NCBI RefSeq assembly: GCF_902459465.1
Contig: NC_047069.1
Location: 4,435,171-4,499,170, forward strand
DNA from: Asterias rubens
Taxonomy: Eukaryota > Echinodermata > Asteroidea > Forcipulatida > Asteriidae
DNA: 64,000 nt
Reading direction: 5' to 3'
Shown one piece after another: positions 46,451-58,500 of the stretch; the stretch's first letter is position 1, and each line of letters begins with the position of its first letter. The notes under the pieces were generated by a model, which saw only the letters and a program-made list of their open reading frames with translations, was not told where the DNA came from and ran no database searches. A program made the translations under genes and the position numbers.

Positions 46451-47906
46451 CGACACAAAACATGCAAGAAGCTATCAACTCCCCATTTGAATAATTCTGA
46501 AAAGTTTTAAAGCAAGTTATGTTCTGTGTGGTTAACTTGGATATCAGTTTTGAACCAGTGAAACTCCAAAGAAAAGGAAAACATGCTGCAAGTAGTTTTT
46601 CAGAAAGATAAAGCAAACAAATTGTTAAAGTACTTTCTATCAAAACAAAGAGAAGAAAAAAAATCACTGTTGGCATTCTATTAACACTTATGCAAAAGTA
46701 ATATATTACATCTTTGTTTTACATTACAAATAAATATACACAACTCTTTTGATCAAAGGTAGAAAAAAAACGTTAGCAAGCATTGTTTTGACTGTACATT
46801 TATTTCCAAAAGAAATGTACATTTTTACATACACAATATATGCAGCAAAACTATAACATAAAGTATACAAAAATAATAATTCCATGCATAAAGCAAAAGC
46901 GTGATCATCCAAAGATGTGAACCATATCCAATTGTAACATGATCTGTCAAAATTTGTGACAGTTGTTAAACTCTTGATAAATTGTTTCAGGCATAAATTT
47001 GCACATGAATTTTAGCCGTATGTTTTACTTGTCTTGAAAATCACTTAGACGCGGCTTATTTCAAATTGGGGTTATTCATACCAGAAGAATGTTGTTTGGT
47101 TTTTAACTACAATGCTACAATGAGTTGGCTATGGTATTAGTTTTAATAAAGTCCAGTTGCTTGAGTGTGTTTTCACATATTCAAACAATGAATCAGAAAA
47201 AGATGCATGGTGTTGAGAATCTATAAACTAATTCAGTATGAAGACTTTTTTTCATTTTACATTTCTTGGCTGAGATCTGCCAGTGTACATCTCACCTGGT
47301 TTGGATGAATCTTACAAAAAAAGGAAATCAAGGTGAAACCTGGTGCAGAAAAGTTTAATGTAGAAAGATGCTTTACTACATTCGGTATTTCGTTATCTTT
47401 CAATCCTGCTTAAAGCAGGGGTCAGTGCATGGTCAGTGGTATCTTTATAACTTAAAGGGACTGTGTCATCTTGATGGAGGCAGGCCAGTGGCTGTACATG
47501 GAATTATGAACTCTCACCCAGTTACAGCACAAGTCACCAATGATACACAAGCGTACAGTAACTTGGTGAGAGCTTATTATTCCCTGTACAGCCAGAGGCC
47601 TGCTCTAATTCATCAATGAAATAGCCCCGTTTAGAAAATAGTGCTGCCTTAACATCTCAATATCTAAATTCTACACATGCATCTTTCTCTACTCTAAAAT
47701 TCCTTGCATGCTTTTTTAGAATTCTACAGACAAAAGTTGCAGAAACTTGTTTGGACGTTATTTTAAGAGTGTGTAGGTATTTCTTATGTCACTCATACAT
47801 AGCCAACTCATTTTTAATACTGCCATGACCCGCTTCTTGCCGCGCTCCCGCTACATAACATATCCATAAGCCCTCTGCATGGAACATAGGGACACTGGCG
47901 TACCTT

Positions 47907-48059
47907 CTACTGCAAGTACTTGTATACCTTGACACAGTGGTTACCCGAGTCTGCCACAGCTACGTGACCGTCGCTGGTGATGGCCAGATCCTGCGGGCCG
48001 TAGAGAGGATCCCCGGTGGTGTTGACATAGGAGAGGAAGGAACCTGTATGATCAAAGAC
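47907..48059 (-). CDS. TRIM2/3-like: TRIM-NHL coding exon 4: last NHL repeat and stop
   Basis: This exon has 50 codons plus TAG. The acceptor is CCTCCCAG. The translation begins [18 protein letters not shown], contains [20 protein letters not shown] and ends [11 protein letters not shown], matching the TRIM2/TRIM3 C-terminus almost residue for residue. The 3' UTR would run to lower coordinates. Confidence 0.93.
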   Translation of the reverse strand, partial: VFDHTGSFLSYVNTTGDPLYGPQDLAITSDGHVAVADSGNHCVKVYKYLQ

Positions 48060-51000
48060 CTGGGAGGGGAAGATTGAGAGAGGGACGAGAGAAGTGGCTT
48101 AAAGAACTTTTTGACATCAAATCCAAGTCATTTGCAATATTTCAATTCTAATCTTAAGGTGTTTTCTGCATTCAACGATGGGAAACTTTTGAAAGTCCTT
48201 TTTCACATGTTTCACCAGTAGTGTGCGCGCTCAGACATACAGGCGCACTACTAAGCATGTTCACGCACATTCAGAGCCGCAAAAGGACCGTAATGTCTGC
48301 TGCCAGCAGTGTCTCAAAAGTCTCCCATTGAAAATCGAGATGTTTATTTTTTTACATTTAGAGGAGGACTGTTGTCATGCGGGAGTTTATACTTGGTTCT
48401 TTTAGACGTGTTGTACTACACACAGGATATACAGCTTTATGTCCCACCCGAAAGACGAAATCGGTGAAGGAGACAAGTTTCAATACCGAGACTTGAATCC
48501 ACACTCTGCTGATCAAACAAACCAGAGCTTGAATGTAGTGTGCTAGCTTGACCACATGGCCACGATAGACTTTGTTTCATAGGAATGGTCTGTAGATTTT
48601 GGACACAGTGTCATCAACCGCCATATTTGATGATAAAGAATGGGAAAAATGCACGTGTGTACAAGCTGTGCTTCAGACACAATGATCGCCTTTTACGTAT
48701 GCACGTTTCATCAAAGATGGTGGTCAATGACGTCATATGCAATCCATCTTTTTCTTGAGTCTTAAAACGTGCAGTCACATTACCTGAATTCTGCTGTTAC
48801 CCCAGTCAGCTACAATGATATTCCCGATGAGGTCAACCGCAACACCTGTAGGAGCATTGAACTGTCCATTCCCCTCACCCCTTGAGCCAAACATTGTCAC
48901 TAGCTGCCCATCTTGCTCAAATACCTAGTGAAAGGGAAGAGATCAGATAATGTCGTCACAGTGCTGAGTACAATCAACCTAGGATATGTCAACAAATAAA
49001 CAAATCTTTAAAATTCTTTAAAACCCCAAAATCGCCTAACATCCGTTCGCAAGTCTACACTTAGATGAATTGTGCCATCAGCCCAAATTGACAGCCATCA
49101 GGGCTGTTTCCACCTCCTGGGGCTGAAACAAGGTGAATACGCCTTCAGTCTGTAAGGATTTAGGCATGGGTTTCATCCACTAGGAGCCTGGCTGGTAGGG
49201 CAGATTGCACTACCTTCCCAACTTTTTATAAAGTTATTATGAGGCATCCTTGGTTTCTAAAGAACTTTCTGCTATACTGTATGCAGTGAAGTTTATAGCA
49301 AGTTTTGCAGATTTAAGTCATGCAATCATTTTATCTTACTTTTGCCATTTTGTAATACTGCCACCAAAACTTTTTTTTTTTTAAATGCCAACATTGTTCC
49401 TTTTTTCCAGATTGAAATGGACTCACCTTAATGCAGTGATTATGGAAGTCTGACACCACTATCTGGTTACTGTTATTGACATCCACAAAGTGAGGTCCAC
49501 ACAGCTGTTGGTCCTCAGCTCCTCTAGATCCAAACTTGTTGAGGAGCTTTCCTGTTGATGTGAAGATCAAGATGGTGCTAGACTTGTTGTCGACGACGAT
49601 GATGTTGTTGTTACTGTCCACGCAGACTCCCTTTGGTCCGATGAGCTTTCCCGTGCCGATCTTATTGATGAACTTGCCGTCCGGTCCGAAGATATTCACC
49701 CATTTGTTGTCGTAGTCCGCAACAACGTAGTTTCCAGATGCTGTGAATGCAACTCCGGTGGGCCGCTGCAGCTGGCCATTGCTGCGACCTCGGATGCCAA
49801 ACTTGTGTTTGCAGTCGCCAGTATTATTGAAGACTTGTATGCACTGATTGTTACTATCTGCAACCACAATCCGGCCACCATTGGCAGCGGTTGTCCCTAC
49901 ACCCTGTGGGTTTGTGAACTCCCCTTTATTGCGCCCTCTCTGACCCATGATGAGTACCAGATCGTCCTCCATGGGGTTGGATTTACGATAGACTCTCAGC
50001 GATCCGGCAGCGCTCTGTGGTCTTCTCATTGCACGTTGTTTGATGTTACTCCGTGGGATCTTACTCGTCGGTGACTTAGGACTGGATGAGCTGCTCTCCC
50101 TCAACACGCGCAACTTAAAGGGGCTCCCCTTGATGTGTCGTCCAAAGAGTTTTATACTCAGTTGATGTGGGCCTTCTTTATGTATTGTATACAAGACGTC
50201 ATACGTACCGTTCTTGTTATCAATCACTCGTGTATCATGAACCCCACCGTCTGAGGAGAATAGCTGGGCACAGATCTCAGCTCCTCCAATGGTTATTAAG
50301 ACCCCTTTATAGTTCTTCGTTGTTATCGTAACAATCATCTGCTCCCCACTGAAGGCTCGCTTCAGCCCCTCCCCAACGGCTATCGTCTGATGGGCAATGG
50401 CGCTGTTGCTGCGCACCGTGCCGAGGTTGGCCAATGACTTCTCCATCTCGCCGACATCACCGGCAAAGGAAATGAAATCATTCTCCTCCGGCTGGAGATG
50501 TTGACACTGTTCTGTTAGTTCTCGCAGACGCTGTCCCATTTGTTTCCGGACGAGTAGAATCTGCATCTCGTTTCCGCTCCGCAGGGCCTGGTCAGTGAAG
50601 TCACAATTATGCTCTATACTAAGAAGCTCTTTCTCCAGATTTTCCTGCTGTTTGTGAAGCACCTCTTGCTTGGACTCATGAGTGCCCTTCAGCTCATTGA
50701 TAAGGGTTTCTTTTCTCTCTTGGATTCCCCTCTCTAAGGTGTCGAAGGAGGTCAATATCTCCGTCTCCGCTTTGTTTCTCTTCTCCTCCAGGTTGAGGTT
50801 GATGGTTGTCACTCTCTCAATGGCATCCTGAAGACGTGGAAGCTAAACACAAATTTTATAAGTATCCATAAAAATAAAAATAAAAATAAAATAAGTTCAG
50901 GGTCCATTCATACACTATACTTTAATCAAATTATTAGCGAAGTAGTAGATAGTTTGTTTTTGAAGTAATAAAAAGCAGATTTTAAAAAAATTGATTTGAA

Positions 51001-52169
51001 CTTCCGCCTTTAAAAGGCACTGGACACTGGTAATTATGAACAAAATAACTGTTAGCTGTAAAAACTTACTTTTTTTACACGCAATGGAGAGCTGTTAGTA
51101 GTATAAAAACAGTAGTATAAACAGTAGTATAAAACATTGTGAGAAACGGCTCCCTCTGAAGTAACACAGTTTTTTAGAATGAGGTCATTTCCCACTCAAA
51201 AAAATAAAAGACAAATTTGTGCCACAAGGGTGCTTTTTCATTATTCGTTCAAGCAATTGACACCGAATTGAGTCCAAATTTTCACAGATTTGTTATTTTA
51301 TGCATATGTTGGAATACACCAAATGAAAATACTGGTCTTTGACAATTACCAAAGGTGTCCAATACCTTTAAGATGAATCTTAGTGTACTAAACTACAGGT
51401 TTGGACACTCCAATGTTGACTATTTCATTTCTCTCTGCTTCACTTCTCTCCAGGAAAAATTACAGCTCAGACGATTATAAACCTGAGAATCTCATTGTAT
51501 TTTTGTGTGATACTTTTATTAACTTTTGATGGTAAACATATACATGAGAATCTATACAGCTTTGGATAGATGATATTTTTTACAAAATTATTTCAAACAA
51601 TTGGGCTGTTTGTGTGATGATTTTTTTTAATGAGCTTTTGGGTGTAAATAAACAAATAACATCTTTACCTGGTCCTTAGCTTTATCCAGTATATCCCTTA
51701 AGACCTCCTTGTGTTCATCAATGATGTCACTCAGAAGCACTGTAGGGTGATCAACATGCTCTGACTCTGTGCACTCGCCGCACACGGCCGTCTCACAGTC
51801 GTCACAGTAATAGTCCAAGGGCTCCCCCTCGTGACTGGAGCAACAAGGCACGGCGTGGTGGGTCTGATCCCCTCCGCTGGCCCCATCGTCGCTGCTGCTG
51901 TCTGGCCCCTCTAACACCTCCATCAGATTGGTGATGAAGAAATTGTTCTGTAGACCTGTCACCCCTTCGATTGGGAGGATGGATTGCTGACGACAGAGAG
52001 GGCAGGAGAGGGTCAGGGATTCGGCAGGGACGTAGTTCTGCAGGCACTTTTGGCAGAAGGTGTGGAGACAGGGGAGTACCTTAGGGGTGTGGTACCGCTC
52101 TAGGCAGATGCCACAGACTAGGAACTGTTTATCAATTTGCTTGACGACGGGGCTCTGTGTCGCTGCCAT
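47907..52169 (-). CDS. TRIM2/3-like: TRIM-NHL protein, TRIM2/TRIM3 type (four coding exons, complete)
   Basis: Joining 52169-51669, 50842-49427, 48924-48784 and 48059-47907 gives one open frame of 736 codons plus TAG, close to the roughly 740 residues of vertebrate TRIM2 and TRIM3. All junctions are phase 0 with GT donors and AG acceptors. Domain order is the family order: RING (Cys/His 19-59), B-box 2 (about 109-148), coiled coil (about 150-320), filamin/ABP280 repeat (about 320-410, ending GSPFKLRVL), a Ser/Lys/Arg-rich linker, then six NHL repeats to the C-terminus ([56 protein letters not shown], final [16 protein letters not shown]). Known members are cytoplasmic E3 ubiquitin ligases whose NHL propeller binds partners or RNA. 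All eight RING ligands and the B-box ligands are present, so ligase function is plausible by inference. The start gives MAATQSPV just before the RING. I see no frame damage. Confidence 0.95.
48485..48565 (-). repeat. tRNA-like sequence
   Basis: The minus strand has GGCCATGTGGTCAAGCTAGC and, 50 bases on, GTGGATTCAAGTCTCGG. The A and B boxes are approximate. It lies between TRIM exons 3 and 4. Confidence 0.4.
48784..48924 (-). CDS. TRIM2/3-like: TRIM-NHL coding exon 3: fifth NHL repeat
   Basis: This exon has 141 bp, 47 codons, and is too short to stand out as an ORF. The acceptor is CCTTTCACTAG and the donor GTAATG. The translation begins [18 protein letters not shown] and ends ADWGNSRIQ, the repeat typical of TRIM2/TRIM3 just before the last NHL blade. 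Confidence 0.93.
49427..50842 (-). CDS. TRIM2/3-like: TRIM-NHL coding exon 2: coiled coil, filamin domain, first NHL repeats
   Basis: This exon has 1416 bp, 472 codons. The acceptor is TTTAG, then the exon opens [15 protein letters not shown], ten residues upstream of the first methionine in the frame, so that methionine is not the start. Charged heptad-like sequence is followed by the filamin repeat ([17 protein letters not shown], then GSPFKLRVL) and about four NHL repeats. The exon ends DFHNHCIK followed by donor GTGAGT. The unspliced frame continues into a lysine-rich tail from an A-rich intron stretch, which is not protein. Confidence 0.95.
51014..51371 (-). repeat. Family A MITE, full length, inverted, in the TRIM-NHL first intron
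   Basis: Starts AAAAGGCACTGGACACTGGT and ends ATTACCAAAGGTGTCCAATA. The interior has GTAGTATAAAACATTGTGAG and CTCCCTCTGAAGTAACAC. It lies between TRIM coding exons 1 and 2. Confidence 0.75.
51669..52169 (-). CDS. TRIM2/3-like: TRIM-NHL coding exon 1: RING and B-box
   Basis: This exon has 501 bp, 167 codons. RING ligands are C19, C22, C34, H36, C39, C42, C56 and C59. The B-box follows an acidic, serine-rich linker ([11 protein letters not shown]) and has ligands between about C110 and H141. The exon ends AAGGACCAG followed by donor GTAAAG, in phase 0. Reading past the donor reaches a stop after 13 residues, so the unspliced ORF is slightly longer than the real exon. Confidence 0.95.
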
Positions 52170-52223
52170 GGCGACAGGGTTGGTGACACTGCTGTATCAC
52201 TCTGGCGACATGATGCATTAGGC
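52170..52223 (-). promoter_or_regulatory. TRIM-NHL 5' leader with upstream ATGs and a 5' UTR splice acceptor
   Basis: On the minus strand CTTTGCAG ends at 52224 and precedes a 54-base leader to the TRIM ATG, so at least one 5' non-coding exon should lie at higher coordinates. The leader has two upstream ATGs. One begins a four-codon ORF (M-S-P-E, then TGA). The other is out of frame and overlaps the main start. The main ATG has GCC before it and G after it, a good initiation context. Confidence 0.45.
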
Positions 52224-55021
52224 CTGCAAAGATGTATTGATAAGGATTTATGAAATTTTATGTGGAAAACAATCACATCAACCAAATTAAACTTGAAACT
52301 TGAAAACTAATGCCATGATGCACTGGTGAAATGTGTAATTGGAGGTAAGAAACATTTAATTAAAAGAAATAATGTTGAAAAATAAAAGTTGAATTTCCTA
52401 GAGAGTGACATGAGAACTGGTTTTTTTTCCTGAAACCAAAATTGAATGCATTTCATGCAGGCAGTGCATGTATCTCAACAACTATCCCTCGCACTGCTCT
52501 CATGAGCCATCTGTCTTCATGTTTAACAGATGTTTTCCACCTATGCTCACATCTCCCATTCCTTCAAACATTTCTCTCTTTTTTTTCCTCTCTCCCCACA
52601 TCCAGCGCCTCTATAAACAAATAAGCACTCTACCCTTTCCTCCCGTCTCTCTTTTTGTCGCTGTGCTTGATTAAATCGATTCAAGTGTTGCTGACGTCAG
52701 ATCTATCACATCCGCATCTTGAGGGAAGATATACACTTATTATCCTTGGTTTACCACCTAATCATGTTGTGCCATCACTCAGGCGTTATTCATGCAAGAT
52801 GAGCAGGTATTCATTCAGCTGCCCTTTAAACATGTCAAAGGGTTTGGGTGCGACATAAAACACAAACGTCCACAGATTTACGTTACAAGTTTTGCCATAA
52901 ATATAATGATTGTAGACAGCTTTCCTTAAAATAATACTAATTGAGGTGATTTAGTTTTTGAGACATGAGTAAAACGATTTCACAAAAATAATGTCTGTCT
53001 TAATTTTCCTTCTTTTTATTTAACATGAGAGCAAGAGAAAATGGTATACCAAAAGAGAAGAAAACAACTCCCTCTTCTCTTTAAAATACCACATAACACA
53101 ACAGATTATATACCCATATAAATAGATAATACATCTTTGTGCTCAAAGAGTTTCAAATAAAAAATAATCCAGCGTGAACTAATTCTCATGCCTGAAGGGA
53201 TAATCAGTCTTGAATTCAACACATCAGATTACCATGGCTCATATTCCAAATGCACTTTGAAAAGATGAAATGGAACTATGTTCAAGATAAAATGGACAAC
53301 AACTTTTTTTTACGGAAGGGTCATAAAATTGGTATTTGTCAACGAAATGCTCAATTAGAAACAGAACACAAAGAAAGATACCGCGATAGCGTGCTACACC
53401 TGAATTTATGGAACAATCTTCCTCAACACTTGCACTAACTAGAATCCCTGTCAACTTTCGTACCATCACTCATAACTCATCTTTTCCATACTCGTTATTC
53501 TGTTTATTTTTGTATTGCCTAATGCATCATGAGCATCATGCTTGGCGAATACAAGTGCTTTCCAAGGGCTCATTAATACTCAGCATTATTCTAACATAGG
53601 GTTTTTACACATTTTGCAATTAAAATTTGACAACTTGATGGTTGTGGGGGGCTTCATAACATCCCTGTGTTTGGATAACTCCCAGCTTCATTTTAACCGG
53701 TCTACATTCCTGCTCTTCAAGAGTGAAAGAAGAAAAAAGAGGGAGGATGTAAAACCACACGAGGAGTGAATTGAATATTATACATTCCCACAAAGATTTG
53801 TACATGTTTAATTATGATAAACATTTCACAATCTGGTGGTTGGTGGGGGCATTAAAATTAAATAAACAAAATCATGCAATATAAAATGTGTAATTAATAA
53901 TTATTATTTATCATGTATTATAATGTGCTTAGTTAATCAATTCTCCACTTCATTCTAAACAGGTCTTCATTTGCATTCCTGTGTCCTGCCCTTCAAGAGT
54001 GAATGAAGAGAAAAGAGATGAGGATGTAGAAACACAAGAGAAGCCAAAGAAATAAGCATGACTCATCATCCTGCATCCCTGTGAGGCTTTATAAAGACTG
54101 TTAATGTTGACCCAGGAGCAAGAGATGTAGACTGCTTAGTATACCATGGTCCTGATTATACAGTGACGACTGCTTAATCAGGCAGGGGGTTTATGCAGAT
54201 GAATGTGGACCAGTCATTAGACATATTGATTGGAAGGGGCTAGTAGAGAAGATGGAGTAATTTTAAGGACAAATTATTTATTTATTTGTGTTTGCTTTTA
54301 TTTATTTATTTGTGCTTGCAGAATTCTACATAAGCAATATTTCTTTCACATATATTATTATCAAAATATCACATAATATCTAAACAAATATATCAAAAGA
54401 ATTACCCACAAATTATTTTTTGAAATCACTCTTATTTCTTTTCCCTTAAAAATCAACACCAGATAAGCACCACAGTCTTATTTATTAGTTACTATACACA
54501 CAAGCATAAACCAAACTAGAATAGAACTAGAATATCAAATATTACAAAAATATGAATTAAAAGTAATCTTTTAGTAATAAATTTCTGAAAAACTCAAAGC
54601 ATTAAAAATTGTATCTTTTCTTCTTTTTGTACATCTATTTTGTCTCAAATTCTCTAAATTTGACAATAATTTATTTTCTAAATTATTTCTAAATTATTTT
54701 TGTTGGTGTACAGCAAGTTGTTGTTGGTTTTAAGCAAGTTTTATACTATACCACCATTTGAGTTTAGATAGACAGGCTTTGGGATACAGTGTTTATCCTA
54801 CACTTTGTCTATCCTTGCCGGCTTAAAACAGTTATGCTGTTATTATCTTTTTAATTTCTATCTTTGTTCTTGCTTTCCTATCCCATCCTGTCCCTACCAG
54901 CTTCATTTTGACTTGTTTATGAGCATGTTTGTTTTGTCGATCGCTTCCTTTTCGCTTCCTTTTCACTCGTAATGTTAATTGCTACATTTTGTATTGATCC
55001 TTGGCCAAATAAATAATATTG
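52224..55021. other. 5' intron and flank of TRIM-NHL with LINE debris
   Basis: Holds the LINE remnant at 53300. CCTTGGCCAAATAAATAATA near 54998-55017 may be another retroelement 3' end. The TRIM non-coding first exon should lie here or beyond but cannot be placed. Confidence 0.4.
53300..53590 (+). mobile_element. Decayed LINE 3' end
   Basis: On the plus strand KERYRDSVLHLNLWNNLPQH is followed in the same frame, after a TAA, by LESLSTFVPSLITHLFHTRY and a final stop at 53518-53520. The pattern 'YRDS..LWN-LP..SLSTF...L..HLF' is that of LINE reverse-transcriptase C-termini. The family is not resolvable and the element is heavily truncated. Confidence 0.5.
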
Positions 55022-55527
55022 ATTTAAAGACACAGGACACTATGTGTAATTACTTAAAATAATTGTTAGCATAAAAACTTACTTAGCAACAAGCAATGAA
55101 GAGCTGCTGATAGTGTAAACTGTGAGAAACAGCTTCCTCCAAGTAATGTAGTTTTTGAGAAAGAAGTAATTTCTCACTGAAACATTCTGAAGTCTTTTTT
55201 AGGCATCTGTTTTTTTCTTTCTAATTATTCTCTTGCAACTTGCATGACCAACTGAGTAAACAATTTCACAGATTTGCTTTTTTGGGATACACCAAGTGAG
55301 AGTACTGGTCTTTGACAATAGACCCTTCCCATGAAGTTGGCAAAATGAGGGAACATCGCGCTGTTTTGTACACAGCTAATGGGTGCGTGACGCAGACGCG
55401 ATTGCGCGTCTGCTTAGTGCACAACTCTATGGCGTTTGCCAACCAACAGGGTCTGTACGCATGCGTGAATGTGATTAGCATATTTCATGGGAAGGGTCCA
55501 TTACCAAAGGTGTCCAGTGCCTATAAA
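55022..55527 (-). repeat. Family A MITE, inverted, split by a nested element
   Basis: Left part 55022-55319 (AAAGACACAGGACACTATGT to CTTTGACAAT) and right part 55498-55527 (TTACCAAAGGTGTCCAGTGC). The two parts join to the family consensus when the insert at 55320-55497 is removed. Confidence 0.7.
55320..55497. mobile_element. Small TIR element nested in a family A MITE
   Basis: Perfect ends GACCCTTCCCATGAA and TTCATGGGAAGGGTC bound about 178 bp. The interior has the hairpin GCAGACGCG-ATTG-CGCGTCTGC. The host family A sequence resumes exactly across it, and a 2-bp AT on each side fits a target duplication. Confidence 0.8.
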
Positions 55528-58500
55528 GCAATAATGGGACAATTGTCATTGGATGCTGATGACAGCATTGTGTCTCCTTCATAGACCCTGACATTCACCA
55601 CTAGAATCACCACAGCCTTCAATGGTAATAATTACACTCATAACTGTTTCACACATTCAGATCCTTGCCACACTTACAGTTCGCTCTCGAGTACAAACCT
55701 GAGCCAATTTACACAAAGCAATAACATTCATCGCAAAACATATTGTCAGTATTACCATAGTGATTTGTATTGGCACATCACACTTTACTTAGCAACTAGG
55801 ATTGATTCGCAGTCAAGATCAATCTTAGCTCTTTGTGAAATCGGCCCCTGATGAAACTTAAAAAATCCGCTCTAAATTTAAGTCAAGCGTTTTGTCCTAG
55901 AGCGGCTAAATTATGCCTGGCGTGATGAACTGATGACTCATACAGCCGAACAAGCCAAAATACGAACATGATGCAGAGTTTGACATTCATGACGATTCCA
56001 GTTCAGTATCTCGAACCATGAAGGTAGAATTAGAATTCTACCTCTATGCTCAAACATACCTGTCTGCTGCTGAAGCACACACCACCCAGATGTGGTAAGA
56101 GATGCCCAAAACCCACACCAAGATTTTTTGCTAAATAGTCAACCCGTGCTCTCGTTTACAAAACGTGCGGGTGAATAAATTACAATGACACTCAACATTA
56201 CAGATTTACATTCAGGAGGCCAGAATACAATCTACCCATGGGGGGAACATTGATGTTGCCAGGGGGAATCTTTTCTCTCCTGAATTGATTGCACTCTGGG
56301 GAGGAGGAGGCCATCCACCTCAACCCTAACATTCCAAAAACTGTGTCCTTAGATGTAATTTGGATTTAACATGTTAACTAAATTGTAACTGAAAATATAA
56401 CTAAAGTAGCTGAGAATTGCAGCCAATTTTCTTTTAATATTAACCTACAATTCTCTCAAAGTAACCTGAGCAAGTTAACTAAACAGGTCGAAGCTTTTAG
56501 TTTTGTTTTTTATTAAGCAGAGAAGATGATTTAAGCCAAGAGACTTATTTGTTTAGATCTACAAGTAGACCACAGTTAAGTCTTGTCAACTCTGGTCACC
56601 CATCTAACCTTGCTCCCTGCTGCAACTCCGCAATTCCCACAAGAATAATCAATCATGAGCATTCCACTTGGAAATTCATACTGACATTTCCAGTAAATGT
56701 AAGCCTATAAATTAGCATCAAAGAAAAGTGATGTTATAAAAGGACAGGACTAGTGTCTGAATCCGCCCATGATTTTTCCACTTTGGACTGGACTGGAGCC
56801 GCTTTGGCAAAATGTATGCACCTAAACTCGAACTCAAAAGGTTCAAACTTTAAAATAGAATTAGCTGTTGCACACTGCACACCAGACACCAACCAAAATG
56901 GTATAAATGTGCATCGTACAAAAATAGTTAAAAGCCTGATGATGTTTCCATCCTAGCAGAGTCATTTTTGAAGGCTATAATCAAATGTTGTACGCAGTAG
57001 TAAAATTGGAGATAAGGCTGATAACCACAATCCAGCTCCCCTTTAAATCTTGCAACGTAAGACCTCCCTGGTACTTTCACATCATTATCTACTTCAACCC
57101 AGACAGTCCTCCAACCGTGTGTCACTGACACACTCCATGACAAACAGCAAATTACACTCAAATACATACAAACATATGTCCTACATGTATATCCACCATG
57201 AGAAAAATTTTCTGAAAATGGTTTGATGCAAAGTAGTTTATAATTTGTTATTATCAGATAATGCACTACCTTGTGTCAACCACACAATTTCGTTCAATTT
57301 GACTGTCATGGATGCACTTTTGTAAAAACAAGATCCAGTATTTTTTCTTACCATGCAAAACTATGATACAGTCATAGCACTCATAACTCCCCTCCTAAAT
57401 AGTGCTTGTATTTCCCCTCTAACTTAAGGCGCCGGGACAAACAGAAACATTTTAAGACATGTTTTTTAACTTAGTTATGAATTAGGAAACCAATTTATGT
57501 GGTTCCTTCTAAAGATTTACAAAGTGCATTCAGAAGCCACTACCAGAAACACTGGGGCAAACCCCCTTCTCCTGGTGACTAACTGAGTTCTTTATTACAC
57601 AATGCACTAGACCTCTGGCTTATGTCCTTTTTAAAGGTTAAAGCAATAATGGTTAATAGCCTATTGCACAAAACAATAAAGTTAGAAAAAGTGACCAGCT
57701 ATAAAAATTTAGCCATTTTTACGATAAAAGCACGAAGGACAAAATGTACCCCTACCCACTTCTCATTACGTTTTAGTCTGAAAATTATTTTACTCCAATC
57801 AGCAGTGGCTTTTTATTGCTAAAACGGAAGTGGATATTAAATGAGTTTATTATTTATGAATGTGTACATGTACTCTCTAAATTAGGTACATAAAACAATT
57901 TATTTGACATAATCTATAAACATTGTTGCAGAACCTGCTGCTAAAAATGTAATTAGCATTTGAACAACTGCCTCTAGCCACCGGGCATATACATGTATAG
58001 CTTGTTGCTCCAGTGGTTAGACAAAATGGTAAAGGTTGCGGATTCAAATCCCATCCAAATACTAGTCATGATTAAGTGTTAGATGAGGTTAAGGCTACAT
58101 CAACATTAAGTGCAACAAAGGCCCTCGTTTACGGGTTTTACTTATGTTCATTTTGTTAAATTGTTTAATTAAACACTTTGAGGTTAAATATTCAGTTCAT
58201 AATTGATTCAATATTTTGAGCCAACTCAAAATATCACACAAAATAACCAGGCTGTAAATTCTAGAGAAATTCTGCTGTCTAGAAGGCAATATATAACCAT
58301 GGTGACAAGGATTTCATAGCAAGGTCCCATGGTTACATTGGGGGCTACTCATGTGGCTAGCTCAGTGGGCATCAACAGCTGAAATGACAATCTATCTATA
58401 CAACAACAATGTATAGCTATGAACTTTGCTATTGTATACATACAGCATATTTGATCCGCTCTATGAAATAACGACAAATCATCTGTTTGTATGATGATGG

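Larger units (their letters stand above)
42736..47906. other. Repeat-poor spacer or long 3' UTR
   Basis: Fewer MITEs than elsewhere. It may contain the 3' UTR of TRIM-NHL (minus strand) and, less certainly, that of the candidate exon at 44812. A C-GAAAG-containing stretch near 43560-43650 shares GGGCAATGTCGAAAG with the foldback at 40397. Confidence 0.4.

Noticed and set aside
46295-46676. ORFs with glutamine or valine runs
   Set aside because: They come from the (AAC)n microsatellite.
47368-47619. 83-codon plus-strand ORF
   Set aside because: No known family and no splice context. It lies in the likely 3' UTR side of TRIM-NHL.
56928-57266. 112-codon minus-strand ORF
   Set aside because: No domain recognised. 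Nearby sequence (AATTAGCTGTTGCA) recurs at 63322, so it is probably repeat-derived.
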